A stretch of 17,939 nucleotides of DNA, taken from positions 1-17,939 of the forward strand of contig CALBPU010000097.1 of NCBI GenBank assembly GCA_937899395.1, read 5' to 3'. Below the pieces are notes generated by a model. The model saw only the letters and a list, made by a program, of their open reading frames with translations, ran no database searches and was not told the DNA's origin. This DNA is from an uncultured Fretibacterium sp. (lineage in GTDB: Bacteria > Synergistota > Synergistia > Synergistales > Aminobacteriaceae). Made by a program: the position numbers and the translations under genes. Position 1 is the first letter of the stretch. Every line of letters begins with the position of its first letter. Shown piece after piece: positions 6,685 through 14,705 of the stretch.

Positions 6685-6716
6685 CCGCAGAACTCCCCAA
6701 ATTAAAAGCCCTGCGG
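6685..6716 (-). terminator. Hairpin after the isocitrate dehydrogenase gene
   Basis: On the minus strand, CCGCAG (6716-6711) and CTGCGG (6690-6685) form a 6-bp stem around a 20-nt loop, followed by ATTAATTTTTT. It could end the hydratase-icd transcript, or dampen read-through into the Cys-rich gene. The long loop makes it a weak terminator. Confidence 0.45.
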
Positions 6717-6742
6717 AAAAATTATAACGCTTAATGCAAATT

Positions 6743-7942
6743 TTATAACTTAGCAGCGATTGCCTTGATAAATTCCTTCGAGTCAACAACGTGAGGTACA
6801 ACACCTTCACAAAGTGCTGAAAGGTCTTTTGTCATAACGCCGCCCTCGATTGTGTCGATTGTGGCCTTTTCAAGTTTGTTTGCAAATTCTACAAGGTCAT
6901 TAGTGCCGTCAAGTTCGCCGCGTTTACGAAGTGCTCCGCTCCATGCAAAGATTGTTGCAACAGGGTTGGTTGAGGTCATTTTGCCCTCGTCTCTGTAACG
7001 GTAGAAGTGTTTTGTAACTGTTCCGTGTGCAGCTTCATATTCAAAATTGCCGTCAGGTGAAACAAGTACGCTTGTCATCATTGCAAGTGAACCGAAAGCC
7101 GTTGAGACCATATCGCTCATAACATCGCCGTCATAGTTTTTGCAGGCCCAAATAAATCCGCCCTCTGAACGCATAACTCTTGCTACTGCGTCATCAATTA
7201 ACGTATAGAAATATGTAATTCCTGCCGCTTCAAATTTTGCTTTGTACTCATTATCAAAAATTTCCTGGAACAAAAGTTTGAATGTCTGGTCATACTGCTT
7301 TGAAATTGTGTCCTTCGTTGCAAACCAAATATCCTGCTTTGTTGAAAGAGCGTACTCGAAGCAGCTTCGTGCGAATGATTTTATCGAGGTGTCTTTGTTG
7401 TACATTGACTGAAGAACGCCGGGGCACTCATAATCATAGACTGTCTCACGAAATGAAGCGCCGTTTTTGCCTGTGAAAACTAATTCAGCCTTGCCGGGTT
7501 CTGGTACTCTGTATTCAGTTCCGCGATAGACATCGCCATAAGCATGACGAGCGATTGTAATCGGTTTATGCCAATTTTTGACAACAGGCTTGATTACTTT
7601 CGTTAAAATCGGTGCTCTGAAAACTGTTCCGTCAAGGACTGCACGAATTGTTCCGTTAGGTGATTTCCACATTTCGTGAAGGTTATATTCCTCAACTCTT
7701 TGTTTGTTCGGAGTGATTGTTGCACACTTAACGCCTACATGATATTTCTTGATTGCCTCAGCAGCTTCCCAAGTGATTTTATCGCGTGTTTCGTCTCTCT
7801 TAGGCAAACCTAAATCGTAATATTCTGTGTTAAGTTCAACGAAAGGTGCAAGGAGATCATCTTTGATAATCTGCCACAATACTCTCGTCATTTCGTCGCC
7901 GTCCATCTCGACGATCGGGTTTGCCATTTTAATCTTGCCCAT
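6743..7942 (-). CDS. icd: Isocitrate dehydrogenase, NADP type, eukaryote-like subfamily
   Basis: Oxidises and decarboxylates isocitrate to 2-oxoglutarate, most likely with NADP. It has 399 residues and belongs to the homodimeric subfamily II that includes the animal IDH1/IDH2 enzymes, not the E. coli Icd type. The N-terminus IVEMDGDEMTRVLW is diagnostic. The substrate loop is KSPNGTIR (93-100), the metal-binding Asp lies in LIDDAVARVM, and the cofactor segment is AAHGTVTKH, where K and H suit the NADP 2'-phosphate. GGGAG upstream supports the ATG at 7942. The gene follows an aconitase-family gene on the same strand after a 99-nt gap. In an anaerobe this pair most likely supplies 2-oxoglutarate and NADPH for glutamate synthesis. 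No other TCA-cycle gene is in the window. Confidence 0.95.
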   Translation of the reverse strand: MGKIKMANPIVEMDGDEMTRVLWQIIKDDLLAPFVELNTEYYDLGLPKRDETRDKITWEAAEAIKKYHVGVKCATITPNKQRVEEYNLHEMWKSPNGTIRAVLDGTVFRAPILTKVIKPVVKNWHKPITIARHAYGDVYRGTEYRVPEPGKAELVFTGKNGASFRETVYDYECPGVLQSMYNKDTSIKSFARSCFEYALSTKQDIWFATKDTISKQYDQTFKLLFQEIFDNEYKAKFEAAGITYFYTLIDDAVARVMRSEGGFIWACKNYDGDVMSDMVSTAFGSLAMMTSVLVSPDGNFEYEAAHGTVTKHFYRYRDEGKMTSTNPVATIFAWSGALRKRGELDGTNDLVEFANKLEKATIDTIEGGVMTKDLSALCEGVVPHVVDSKEFIKAIAAKL

Positions 7943-7983
7943 ATTGTAAAACTCCCTTCAAAATTAATTTGTTTTTATGTTAA

Positions 7984-8031
7984 TAACTACCTCTTGCGTA
8001 ATACATATGTGAGGAAAACAAGAGGGCGTTA
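7984..8031 (-). promoter_or_regulatory. Intergenic stem-loop between hydratase and icd
   Basis: CCTCTTG (7990-7996) pairs perfectly with CAAGAGG (8019-8025). After a 2x2 internal loop, TAAC (7984-7987) pairs with GTTA (8028-8031). The loop is 22 nt. There is no T-run on the minus strand, so an mRNA processing or stability element is more likely than a terminator. Confidence 0.4.
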
Positions 8032-8041
8032 TTTTCTTTGT

Positions 8042-10315
8042 TTAACGTGCTCTGTTGCGGTTGAAATTGATTAAGCAGCCTGCCTTGACAATATCTCTTT
8101 CGTTATCGGTCATAGGCTGAATATAAAGCTCTACTTCTTCCGCTTTTCCGCCTTTGATTACATAAGCCTTAATGCTCTCAAGTGCATTATCATCAAGTGC
8201 CTTGCGAATACCCGGTACATAGAAATAATCACCGACTTCAAAATTCGGTTCGCCCTTGAGATGGAACGGGATCATACCCCAGTTCATGCAGTTCGAGCGA
8301 TAACGCTTTGTCGCATATTCTTGAGTAACGTTTGCAAGTGCTCCGAGAACTCTCTGACATGAAGCAGCCTGTTCACGTGCTGAACCGTCTCCGGGTTTGT
8401 TAGCATAAATCGTTGAACCGAACTCAATGTCCATTGAGCTGACATTTTCCTGTCCAGGAATGGTCTTGATTGCTGCGTACACTTCAGACATTTCGCCATT
8501 CGCAGGATCTTCGCCTTTAAGTCTTGCGTACTCAATCTTCTGAACTTCTTTCGCCTTTCCGACATACTGAGGATCTCTTCTTGAAAGTGTAAATTCAGCA
8601 AGTCCGAGAGGATTGGATCTGAATGATGAAGTTTCGCCTGACGGAATAAGTTCGTCAGTTGTTGTAACTTCGTCAAGAATCTTTGATACAACACGAAGAA
8701 GAACGTTATCCGCAAGTGCTTCCTGCTCAGGCCAGTCCTTAATGTTCGGCCCGAAACGGATTTCATTTTCAAGGTTAGCTTTACCGAAGCCCCAGTAAAC
8801 TCTTGACTTATAAGCCTTGTCATCATAGTGGTAAGCAGGAATATCACCCCAGCAGTCAAGCTCTTCTGCGCTTGTAAGTTTACCGCCGTTAGCAGCCGTC
8901 GCAGCGATTGAACGAGCGTCCATAAGTGCAACTGCCGCCATTTGACCGTTACCGGGTTTTGATCCTTCACGGTTCGGGAAGTTACGTGTTGTATGACGGA
9001 TTGAAAGAGCGTTGTTTGCAGGTGTATCGCCAGCTCCGAAGCACGGGCCGCAGAATGCTGTTCTGATAATTGCGCCAGCGTCCATGAGATCAGCCAAGTA
9101 GCCTTTACGGTCAAGATCAACGAATACAGGCTGTGATGACGGGTAAACGCTGAGATAGAACTCATCAAATCCGCATGTCTTGCCTTTAAGAGCGTGTGCA
9201 GCTTCGACAACGTTTGTGTAGTTACCGCCTGCGCAGCCTCCGATTACTCCCTGTTGAACCATTAATTTTCCGTCCGGCGTAATCTTGTCCATGAGTGTGA
9301 AGTGTGCTCTGCCTCCTGCGACTTTTTCGGCTCTCTTTTCGGTGTCGGCAAGAATATCTTTCATATTCTCGTAAAATTCTTTGATCGTGTAAGCATTTGA
9401 CGGGTGGAACGGAAGAGCGATCATCGGTTTGATTGTTGACAAATCAATTTCTACGCAGCCGTCATAGTAAGCAACATCTGCCGGATTAAGTTCTTTGTAA
9501 TCACCCTCACGGCCATGTTCAGCTAAGAATGCTTTCGTGTCGCTGTCGGTTTTCCAAACTGATGAAAGACATGTTGTCTCAGTCGTCATAACGTCAACAC
9601 CGTTTCTGTAATCAGTGGTCATTGATGCAACACCGGGTCCGACGAATTCCATAACTTTATTTTTCACATAGCCTTTTTCAAATACTGCTTTGACGATTGC
9701 GAGCGCAATATCATGAGGTCCAACATAAGGAGCAGGTTTGCCTGTAAGATAAATCGCAACAACTCCGGGATATGCAACATCATAAGTATCTTGTAATAAC
9801 TGCTTTACAAGTTCTCCGCCGCCTTCGCCGATTGCCATTGTTCCGAGTGCTCCGTAACGTGTGTGTGAGTCTGAACCGAGAATCATTTTTCCGCAGCCTG
9901 CAAACATTTCACGCATAAACTGATGAATAACTGCAATGTGAGGAGGAACATAAATTCCGCCGTATTTTTTCGCAGCACTTAACCCGAAATAGTGGTCATC
10001 ATCATTAATTGTTCCGCCAACTGCACAGAGTGAGTTATGACAGTTTGTCATTACGTAAGGAAGCGGGAATTTTTTCATTCCTGAAGCTCTTGCTGTCTGA
10101 ATAATTCCTACGAACGTAATATCATGTGATGCCATTGAATCAAATTTAATTCTCAAATGATCCATATTGTCGGCAGTGTTATGAGATTTCAAAATGCCGT
10201 AAGCGATTGTTCCTTTCTTAGCTTCAGCCTTGTTATATTGATTACCGGCTTGACTTTCAGGTACTACTTTTGAACCGTTGATTAAATAAACGCCTTCATC
10301 ATAAAGTTTAATCAT
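8042..10315 (-). CDS. Aconitase-family hydratase, probable aconitate hydratase
   Basis: A [4Fe-4S] hydro-lyase of the aconitase superfamily that probably interconverts citrate and isocitrate. It has 757 residues. The cluster ligands are C361 (GGCAGGNYTN), C422 and C425 (FCGPCFG). Substrate-site motifs include GSDSHT (147-152), RNFPNREGS (444-452) and GSAREQAA (644-651), where the catalytic Ser and Arg of the classical GSSRE motif are kept. The swivel domain is C-terminal. The sequence (TNCHNSLCAVGG, PSGETSSFRSNPLGL) fits a subgroup often labelled only 'hydratase', not AcnA or AcnB. The isocitrate dehydrogenase gene directly downstream argues for aconitase activity. AGGGGG lies 11 nt before the ATG. 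Leucine-pathway or methylcitrate roles are less likely because no such genes are near. Confidence 0.88.
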   Translation of the reverse strand: MIKLYDEGVYLINGSKVVPESQAGNQYNKAEAKKGTIAYGILKSHNTADNMDHLRIKFDSMASHDITFVGIIQTARASGMKKFPLPYVMTNCHNSLCAVGGTINDDDHYFGLSAAKKYGGIYVPPHIAVIHQFMREMFAGCGKMILGSDSHTRYGALGTMAIGEGGGELVKQLLQDTYDVAYPGVVAIYLTGKPAPYVGPHDIALAIVKAVFEKGYVKNKVMEFVGPGVASMTTDYRNGVDVMTTETTCLSSVWKTDSDTKAFLAEHGREGDYKELNPADVAYYDGCVEIDLSTIKPMIALPFHPSNAYTIKEFYENMKDILADTEKRAEKVAGGRAHFTLMDKITPDGKLMVQQGVIGGCAGGNYTNVVEAAHALKGKTCGFDEFYLSVYPSSQPVFVDLDRKGYLADLMDAGAIIRTAFCGPCFGAGDTPANNALSIRHTTRNFPNREGSKPGNGQMAAVALMDARSIAATAANGGKLTSAEELDCWGDIPAYHYDDKAYKSRVYWGFGKANLENEIRFGPNIKDWPEQEALADNVLLRVVSKILDEVTTTDELIPSGETSSFRSNPLGLAEFTLSRRDPQYVGKAKEVQKIEYARLKGEDPANGEMSEVYAAIKTIPGQENVSSMDIEFGSTIYANKPGDGSAREQAASCQRVLGALANVTQEYATKRYRSNCMNWGMIPFHLKGEPNFEVGDYFYVPGIRKALDDNALESIKAYVIKGGKAEEVELYIQPMTDNERDIVKAGCLINFNRNRAR

Positions 10316-10363
10316 ATTTTAAGAATACCCCCTAGACGATATAATTAATTTTTTGCAACAGGC

Positions 10364-10369
10364 ATTATA
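10364..10369 (-). promoter_or_regulatory. Possible -10 element of the hydratase-icd transcript
   Basis: TATAAT on the minus strand, 48 nt before the hydratase ATG. No convincing -35 is present at 16-18 nt. A second TATAAT on the same strand (10445-10440) is an alternative. The 230-nt region up to flgB holds nothing else I can name. Confidence 0.3.
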
Positions 10370-10501
10370 ACCTCTGCCCTTACCAAAAAAATATTTTCCT
10401 GAAAAAATTTGAATGAATACTAAAAATTTCTGTCTGAAGATTATAACACGCAAAATTTTTTGCAATCTCCGTCTTTTTCATGATTAAAATTCTAAACGGT
10501 G

Positions 10502-10507
10502 TATAAT
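10502..10507 (+). promoter_or_regulatory. Possible -10 element of flgB-flgC
   Basis: TATAAT, 38 nt before the flgB ATG. The -35 position holds TTCATG (10478-10483), a poor match. No sigma-28 or sigma-54 pattern is seen. Confidence 0.3.
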
Positions 10508-10545
10508 TTGAAATAATATTTTTTAAGGGAGCGAAATTTAATTAA

Positions 10546-10947
10546 ATGCTTGGAGATTATACTTGGAGCGTCATTGAAAAAGAATCCGAATGTCTTGCAC
10601 AAAGATTTCAAGCCGTAACCAAAAATGTTGCTAATGCCAACACACCAGGTTACGCAAGGCATAATGTTTCATTTGAAGATCAAATGCGTGAGGTTATGGA
10701 ACAGGATAAAAAATTGCACATGACCGTTACTAACGCAGGACATATTCCTTCGCACCCTCTCAAAATAAAAGATGTTCATGCTGCTGACGTAAAAATTATG
10801 GACGAACAATACAGGCTTGACCTCAATAACGTTGATCCTGAAAGAGAAATGGCAGTGCTTGCTGAAACCCGAATGATGTACACGGGCTTTATGAGGGTTG
10901 CGTCAAACAAATTAACAACGCTTAAATCCGTTATTGCCGGAAGATAA
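10546..10947 (+). CDS. flgB: Flagellar basal-body proximal rod protein FlgB
   Basis: A subunit of the proximal rod of the flagellum, which crosses the periplasm and is exported through the flagellar type III apparatus. It has 133 residues, normal for FlgB. The flagellar rod N-motif KNVANANTPGYAR (26-38) is clear, and residues 39-50 (HNVSFEDQMREV) follow the FlgB pattern. The C-terminus has NNVDPEREMAVLAETRMMY and the closing helix. There is no signal peptide, as expected. A GGGAG site lies 14 nt before the ATG, a rather long gap. It pairs with flgC 30 nt downstream. In most flagellated bacteria fliE and fliF follow, but here they do not. Confidence 0.95.
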   Translation: MLGDYTWSVIEKESECLAQRFQAVTKNVANANTPGYARHNVSFEDQMREVMEQDKKLHMTVTNAGHIPSHPLKIKDVHAADVKIMDEQYRLDLNNVDPEREMAVLAETRMMYTGFMRVASNKLTTLKSVIAGR

Positions 10948-10977
10948 TTATAATTATATAAGGAGAAATTATTAATC

Positions 10978-11397
10978 ATGAAAATTTTTGACAGTATGGA
11001 AATTGCAGGAAGTTCATTAACGGCTCACAGGTTATGGATGGATACGATTTCATCGAACCTTGCTAACATTAACACAACAAGGACTAAAGCAGGAGGGCCT
11101 TATAAACGGAGAGTTCCTGTTTTTTCGGAGATGCTCGACAATACAATCGGCGGTTATCATGATATAGGAGGCGTAAGAGTTATAGGAATTTCCGAAGACC
11201 AAGGCGCACCTCGAATGACCTATCAACCTGATCACCCTGACGCAAACGAGGACGGTTATGTTGCTTATCCTAATGTCAATCTTGTTCGTGAGATGACGGA
11301 CATGTTGGTTGCAAGCAGAGCATACGAAGCAAATTTATCCGTCGTAACAACTGGAAGGGATATGTGGAACGGAGCTTTAGATGTTTTGAGGGGATAA
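10978..11397 (+). CDS. flgC: Flagellar basal-body proximal rod protein FlgC
   Basis: The second proximal-rod subunit, which stacks with FlgB, FlgF and FlgG between the MS ring and the distal rod. It has 139 residues, the usual size. The N-terminal motif SSNLANINTTRTKAGGPYKR (25-44) and the C-terminal VNLVREMTDMLVASRAYEAN are both diagnostic. AAGGAG about 13 nt upstream supports the start. It forms a two-gene operon with flgB. The next gene is convergent, 17 nt away, with no clear terminator between them, so fliE is not adjacent. The rest of the flagellar genes must lie elsewhere. Confidence 0.96.
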   Translation: MKIFDSMEIAGSSLTAHRLWMDTISSNLANINTTRTKAGGPYKRRVPVFSEMLDNTIGGYHDIGGVRVIGISEDQGAPRMTYQPDHPDANEDGYVAYPNVNLVREMTDMLVASRAYEANLSVVTTGRDMWNGALDVLRG

Positions 11398-11414
11398 GCT
11401 CCGCTCCCTTAAAA

Positions 11415-12524
11415 TTATAAAGTAACCTGAATTTTGTTAAGACCGTCCGAATAATCGTAACTGATTTCCTCTTTGGCTATCCTCTTCAAAATCGTTACGC
11501 CTAAATGGGCTAAATCGTCATCATCTGAAAATTCAAAGGGATTAAATTTTTTCCCTGCGCTTGTGAGATTAATAACTGTCGATAAATCTGCTTCCGAATA
11601 TAAAATCTCAAGATTAATTTTAATGTCCTCGTTACCGTCATAACAACCCGAAATCATCTCATAAACAAGTTCTTCACAACAAATTTCAAGACGGTTAGCA
11701 AGTTTTTGAGCCAATCCGTATTTTTCGGTGAAATTACGAATGCCTCCGTGCATTTCCATTAAGTCAAAATTTCTTTGAGTTATTTCGTAAGTGAAATATT
11801 TTAATTTCTTTATGAATGAAATCGTTTTTTCACGTTTAGGAGCGTCGAAAATTTCCGCAGGCGTTCCCTGTTCATAAATTCCTCTGTCTGCAAAAAATAA
11901 AACTTTATTCGCAACTTCACGGGCAAAATTCATTTCGTGAGTAACGATTAACATCGTCATGTCATGCTTCGATAACATTCTAATCATCGCTAAAACTTCT
12001 CCTACCATTGTAGGATCTAATGCGCTTGTAGGTTCATCGAACAATAAAACTTTCGGGTTCATCATTAACGAACGGCAAATTGCAATTCTTTGCTGCTGTC
12101 CTCCCGATAATTTTCCCGGCATTGATTTTGCTTTTGAAGTCAGACCGACTTTTGATAGCCATTCAAGGGCATTTGCTTCAGCTTCTTTTCGAGGCATCTT
12201 CAAAATTTTTACGGGAGCAAGGCATAAATTATCAAGGACATTCATGTGTGAAAAAAGATAAAATTTTTGATAAACCATTCCCATTTTCTGACGAATTTTA
12301 TTCAATGGAGCATTTTTTGCCGTAATCTCTTCACCGTCTATAAATATTTGTCCGCTGTCAGGTTTTTCGAGAAGTTCAAGTGATCGCAAAAAAACACTTT
12401 TTCCGCAGCCTGAACCTCCGATTATTGCAATTCTGTCTCCTTCTTCAACGTTCAAATTAACATCGCTTAAAACACTCAATGAACCGAAAGATTTACAAAG
12501 ATTTTTAACTTCGATTAAACTCAT
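11415..12524 (-). CDS. Amino-acid-type ABC ATPase fused to RsbW-like HATPase_c domain
   Basis: Residues 1-240 are a complete ABC ATPase of the GlnQ/HisP class, on the cytoplasmic side of an importer: Walker A GGSGCGKS (36-43), Q-loop Q86, signature LSGGQQQR (139-146), Walker B VLLFDEP (159-165) and H-loop H196. Residues 241-369 are extra. They match the HATPase_c_2 fold of RsbW/SpoIIAB: the helix with CCEELVYEMI (282-291), then SAGKKFNPFE (322-331, equivalent to DxGxxFxP), HLGVTILKRI (340-349) and EEISYDYSDGLNKIQVTL (352-369). The N-box Asn is Glu (E289) and the DxG Asp is replaced by Ser or Ala, so ATP binding there is doubtful. The ATG overlaps the stop of the permease gene by 4 nt. The fusion suggests that this transporter receives or sends a partner-switch signal. 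Confidence 0.88.
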   Translation of the reverse strand: MSLIEVKNLCKSFGSLSVLSDVNLNVEEGDRIAIIGGSGCGKSVFLRSLELLEKPDSGQIFIDGEEITAKNAPLNKIRQKMGMVYQKFYLFSHMNVLDNLCLAPVKILKMPRKEAEANALEWLSKVGLTSKAKSMPGKLSGGQQQRIAICRSLMMNPKVLLFDEPTSALDPTMVGEVLAMIRMLSKHDMTMLIVTHEMNFAREVANKVLFFADRGIYEQGTPAEIFDAPKREKTISFIKKLKYFTYEITQRNFDLMEMHGGIRNFTEKYGLAQKLANRLEICCEELVYEMISGCYDGNEDIKINLEILYSEADLSTVINLTSAGKKFNPFEFSDDDDLAHLGVTILKRIAKEEISYDYSDGLNKIQVTL

Positions 12525-13198
12525 GCTTCAACTTCCTTTCTGCTCTCAAAAAAATCTGAAATTGCGAAAATTCCGTGAACAATATAAGCAAGTCCGAGAT
12601 AAATTAACATTCCGATTATTATCGTAATCATAGGCTGCATTGTCCTTGAGGCAATATTATTTATAACTCTGGTTAAGTCAGTAATCGAAACGTAACCTAC
12701 AACGCTTGTCCATTGAATTAAATTTATGATTGTCGAATGGTAAACGGGCTTTGAAATTTTTATAATCTGAGGCAAAGTTATAAACCTGAAAGCCTGCCAT
12801 GCTGAAAATCCTAATGTCCTTGCTGCTTCAACCTGTCCGTAATCTGCGGCACTGATTGCGGCTCTCAACAATTCAGCGACATGAGCTGCAATATTTAACG
12901 AGAAAGTTATAATGGCAATAGTAACGGCTTCAAGGCTGCTGCGGGCAAAAACACCGTAATACATCAGCATCAACAGCATTAAAACCGGTGAGCCTCTCAA
13001 AATCACGATGTAAAATTCCGCAACAAATTTGAAAATCTTCACACGGGACAATCTCAACATACAAACAAAAGCTCCTAAAATCGTTCCGAATAATAATGAA
13101 AACAGGGAAATTTTTACAGTTGCCTGCAAACCTTTGAGAATAGTTAAGTATGAACCGCCTTTAATTAAGATCGTATATAAAATTTCGTTCAATGACAT
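12521..13198 (-). CDS. Amino-acid-type ABC transporter permease
   Basis: Inner-membrane permease of the His/Glu/Gln family, which works with the ATPase encoded just downstream. It has 225 residues with about five hydrophobic segments (about 17-48, 57-83, 88-110, 155-175, 190-215). The cytoplasmic EAA loop that docks on the ATPase is at 121-144 (GQVEAARTLGFS...TLPQ), preceded by AELLRAAI. I chose the ATG at 13198, preceded by GGAGGAAATTTT. An ATG 14 codons earlier would put that site inside the gene. No binding protein is encoded beside it. The nearest candidates are the two permuted proteins about 7-9 kb away in this window. The substrate is unknown. Confidence 0.92.
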   Translation of the reverse strand: MSLNEILYTILIKGGSYLTILKGLQATVKISLFSLLFGTILGAFVCMLRLSRVKIFKFVAEFYIVILRGSPVLMLLMLMYYGVFARSSLEAVTIAIITFSLNIAAHVAELLRAAISAADYGQVEAARTLGFSAWQAFRFITLPQIIKISKPVYHSTIINLIQWTSVVGYVSITDLTRVINNIASRTMQPMITIIIGMLIYLGLAYIVHGIFAISDFFESRKEVEA

Positions 13199-13273
13199 AA
13201 AATTTCCTCCGAAATAAAGATGTTTAATATTATAATTCACGTAAAAAATTTTTAACGAGCAGGTGAATTAAAA

Positions 13274-14047
13274 TTGGATTGGCAAATTTCGCAGTTATTT
13301 ATAATATGTCCTTTGATTTTTATCGGAGGAGTTGTTGATGCAATAGGAGGCGGAGGAGGATTGATTACGCTTCCAGCATATATTATCGCAGGCTTCCCCG
13401 TACATTTTGCAATAGGCACTAACAAAATAAGTTCTGTTATGGGAACATCAATAGCTCTGACAAAATTTATAAGAGACGGTTATGTACCTTTTAAGCTCGC
13501 AATAGTCGGAGTAATTTTCGCTATGTTAGGTTCATCACTGGGAGCTGAAACGGCATTGTTAATCAGCGATTATTATTTCAAAATTTTAATGCTGGTGATT
13601 TTACCCGTAACGGCTTATTATGTTTTCAAGAGCCAGAATTTAATGATTGAGGAAAAAAATTCAAGTTCCTTAATCACTAATAGAACATTTATCGTTTGTG
13701 TTTTAGTAGCGTTTTTCATGGGATTTTACGACGGATTTTACGGGCCAGGAGCAGGAACTTTTATGTTGCTTTTAATGGCCGGAGCAGGACGCTTGAGCAT
13801 TCAAAAAGCAAACGGTACTGCAAAGGCTATAAATTTTACAACAAATCTTGCGGCGTTGGCGGTATATTTTACAAACGGAAAAGCGATTATCCCGATAGGA
13901 ATTACGGCAGGATTGTTCAGCATAGCAGGGAATTATATCGGAGCTAAATTTTTTGAGCATAACGGAGCTAAAGCTGTAAGACCGATTATCGGAGTTGTGC
14001 TATCATTATTTTTCGTTCGTATCATATACGACTTATTTTTCAATTAA
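13274..14047 (+). CDS. TSUP-family (TauE/SafE) membrane transporter
   Basis: An inner-membrane transporter of the TSUP family, whose known members move sulfite, sulfoacetate or other organosulfur and carboxylate anions. It has 257 residues and about eight hydrophobic segments arranged as two repeats. The first repeat has DAIGGGGGLITLPA, then GTNKISSVMGTS. The second has GFYDGFYGPGAGTFML, then ANGTAKAINFTTN. Both are family hallmarks. The start is TTG (13274), with AGGTGA 7 nt upstream. The gene is divergent from the ABC permease gene and is followed after 19 nt by the nuclease gene. The substrate cannot be predicted from this context. Confidence 0.88.
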   Translation: MDWQISQLFIICPLIFIGGVVDAIGGGGGLITLPAYIIAGFPVHFAIGTNKISSVMGTSIALTKFIRDGYVPFKLAIVGVIFAMLGSSLGAETALLISDYYFKILMLVILPVTAYYVFKSQNLMIEEKNSSSLITNRTFIVCVLVAFFMGFYDGFYGPGAGTFMLLLMAGAGRLSIQKANGTAKAINFTTNLAALAVYFTNGKAIIPIGITAGLFSIAGNYIGAKFFEHNGAKAVRPIIGVVLSLFFVRIIYDLFFN

Positions 14048-14066
14048 TGAAAGGAATTGATTTATT

Positions 14067-14705
14067 ATGAAACGAATTTTTACGTTTGCATTAGTTTTAG
14101 TTATGGTTTTATCGTCAATGGCATTTGCTCATCCTGGTAAACTCGATGCTCAAGGCGGGCATTTTGACAAAGAGACTGGCGAATATCATTACCATAAAGG
14201 CCCCAATGCTCTTCAGTCATTTGAAGTTCTCCGCAACAGAGTTTATAAGGCGAAAATTGAAAGAGTTGTTGACGGTGATACGGCGATAATTTCATTCATG
14301 CCTGAAGACGGTACAAAATATTTGAAGGAACGTGTGAGATTTTTGGGTGTCGATACTCCCGAAACGGTTCACCCTAACAAACCAGTGCAATATTACGGCA
14401 AAGAAGCAAGCGATTTCACAAAGGCTCAATTAACCGATAAAATCGTATGGCTTCAAACTGATGTAGGAGTTAAAGACCGTTATGACAGAATGTTGGCTTA
14501 CGTTTGGCTCAAAGAACCTTCGGAAAAAGACCTCGACGATGAAAAGGCAATTCGTGAAAATATGTTCAACGCAAGATTATTGCTTGACGGTTACGCGCAA
14601 TTAATGACGATTCAGCCAAATTCACGTTACGCGAATTTATTTGTACATTTCCAGCGTGAAGCCCGTGAGGATAAAAGAGGGCTTTGGGGAAAAGACCCTG
14701 AATAA
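14067..14705 (+). CDS. Exported thermonuclease-like (SNase) protein with YHYH motif
   Basis: A secreted, calcium-dependent nuclease of the staphylococcal nuclease family, which cuts DNA and RNA. It has 212 residues and a signal peptide at 1-21 (SMAFA). A short His-rich module follows, HPGKLDAQGGHFDKE...YHYHKG (22-45), of the kind called YHYH and probably metal-binding. The SNase domain (about 58-209) has DGDT (70-73), the catalytic-type R91 and E99 (VRFLGVDTPE) and R141 in DRYDRMLAYV, so the active site looks intact. The end is RGLWGKDPE. AAGGA precedes the ATG. Its 3' end overlaps, or at least touches, the next gene. A role in scavenging nucleic acids outside the cell is the usual inference. 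Confidence 0.9.
   Translation: MKRIFTFALVLVMVLSSMAFAHPGKLDAQGGHFDKETGEYHYHKGPNALQSFEVLRNRVYKAKIERVVDGDTAIISFMPEDGTKYLKERVRFLGVDTPETVHPNKPVQYYGKEASDFTKAQLTDKIVWLQTDVGVKDRYDRMLAYVWLKEPSEKDLDDEKAIRENMFNARLLLDGYAQLMTIQPNSRYANLFVHFQREAREDKRGLWGKDPE

Noticed and set aside
8284..9210. A 308-codon open frame on the same strand as the hydratase
   Set aside because: It lies entirely inside the hydratase gene in another frame. Its product is biased and lacks any motif, while the hydratase frame has all the aconitase motifs.
10316..10545. A riboswitch upstream of the hydratase
   Set aside because: I found only short weak inverted repeats and no conserved aptamer pattern. The region looks like two divergent leader regions.
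12080..12325. Plus-strand small open frames inside the ABC ATPase gene
   Set aside because: They are shadows of the strongly conserved ATPase frame, with no ribosome sites or motifs.
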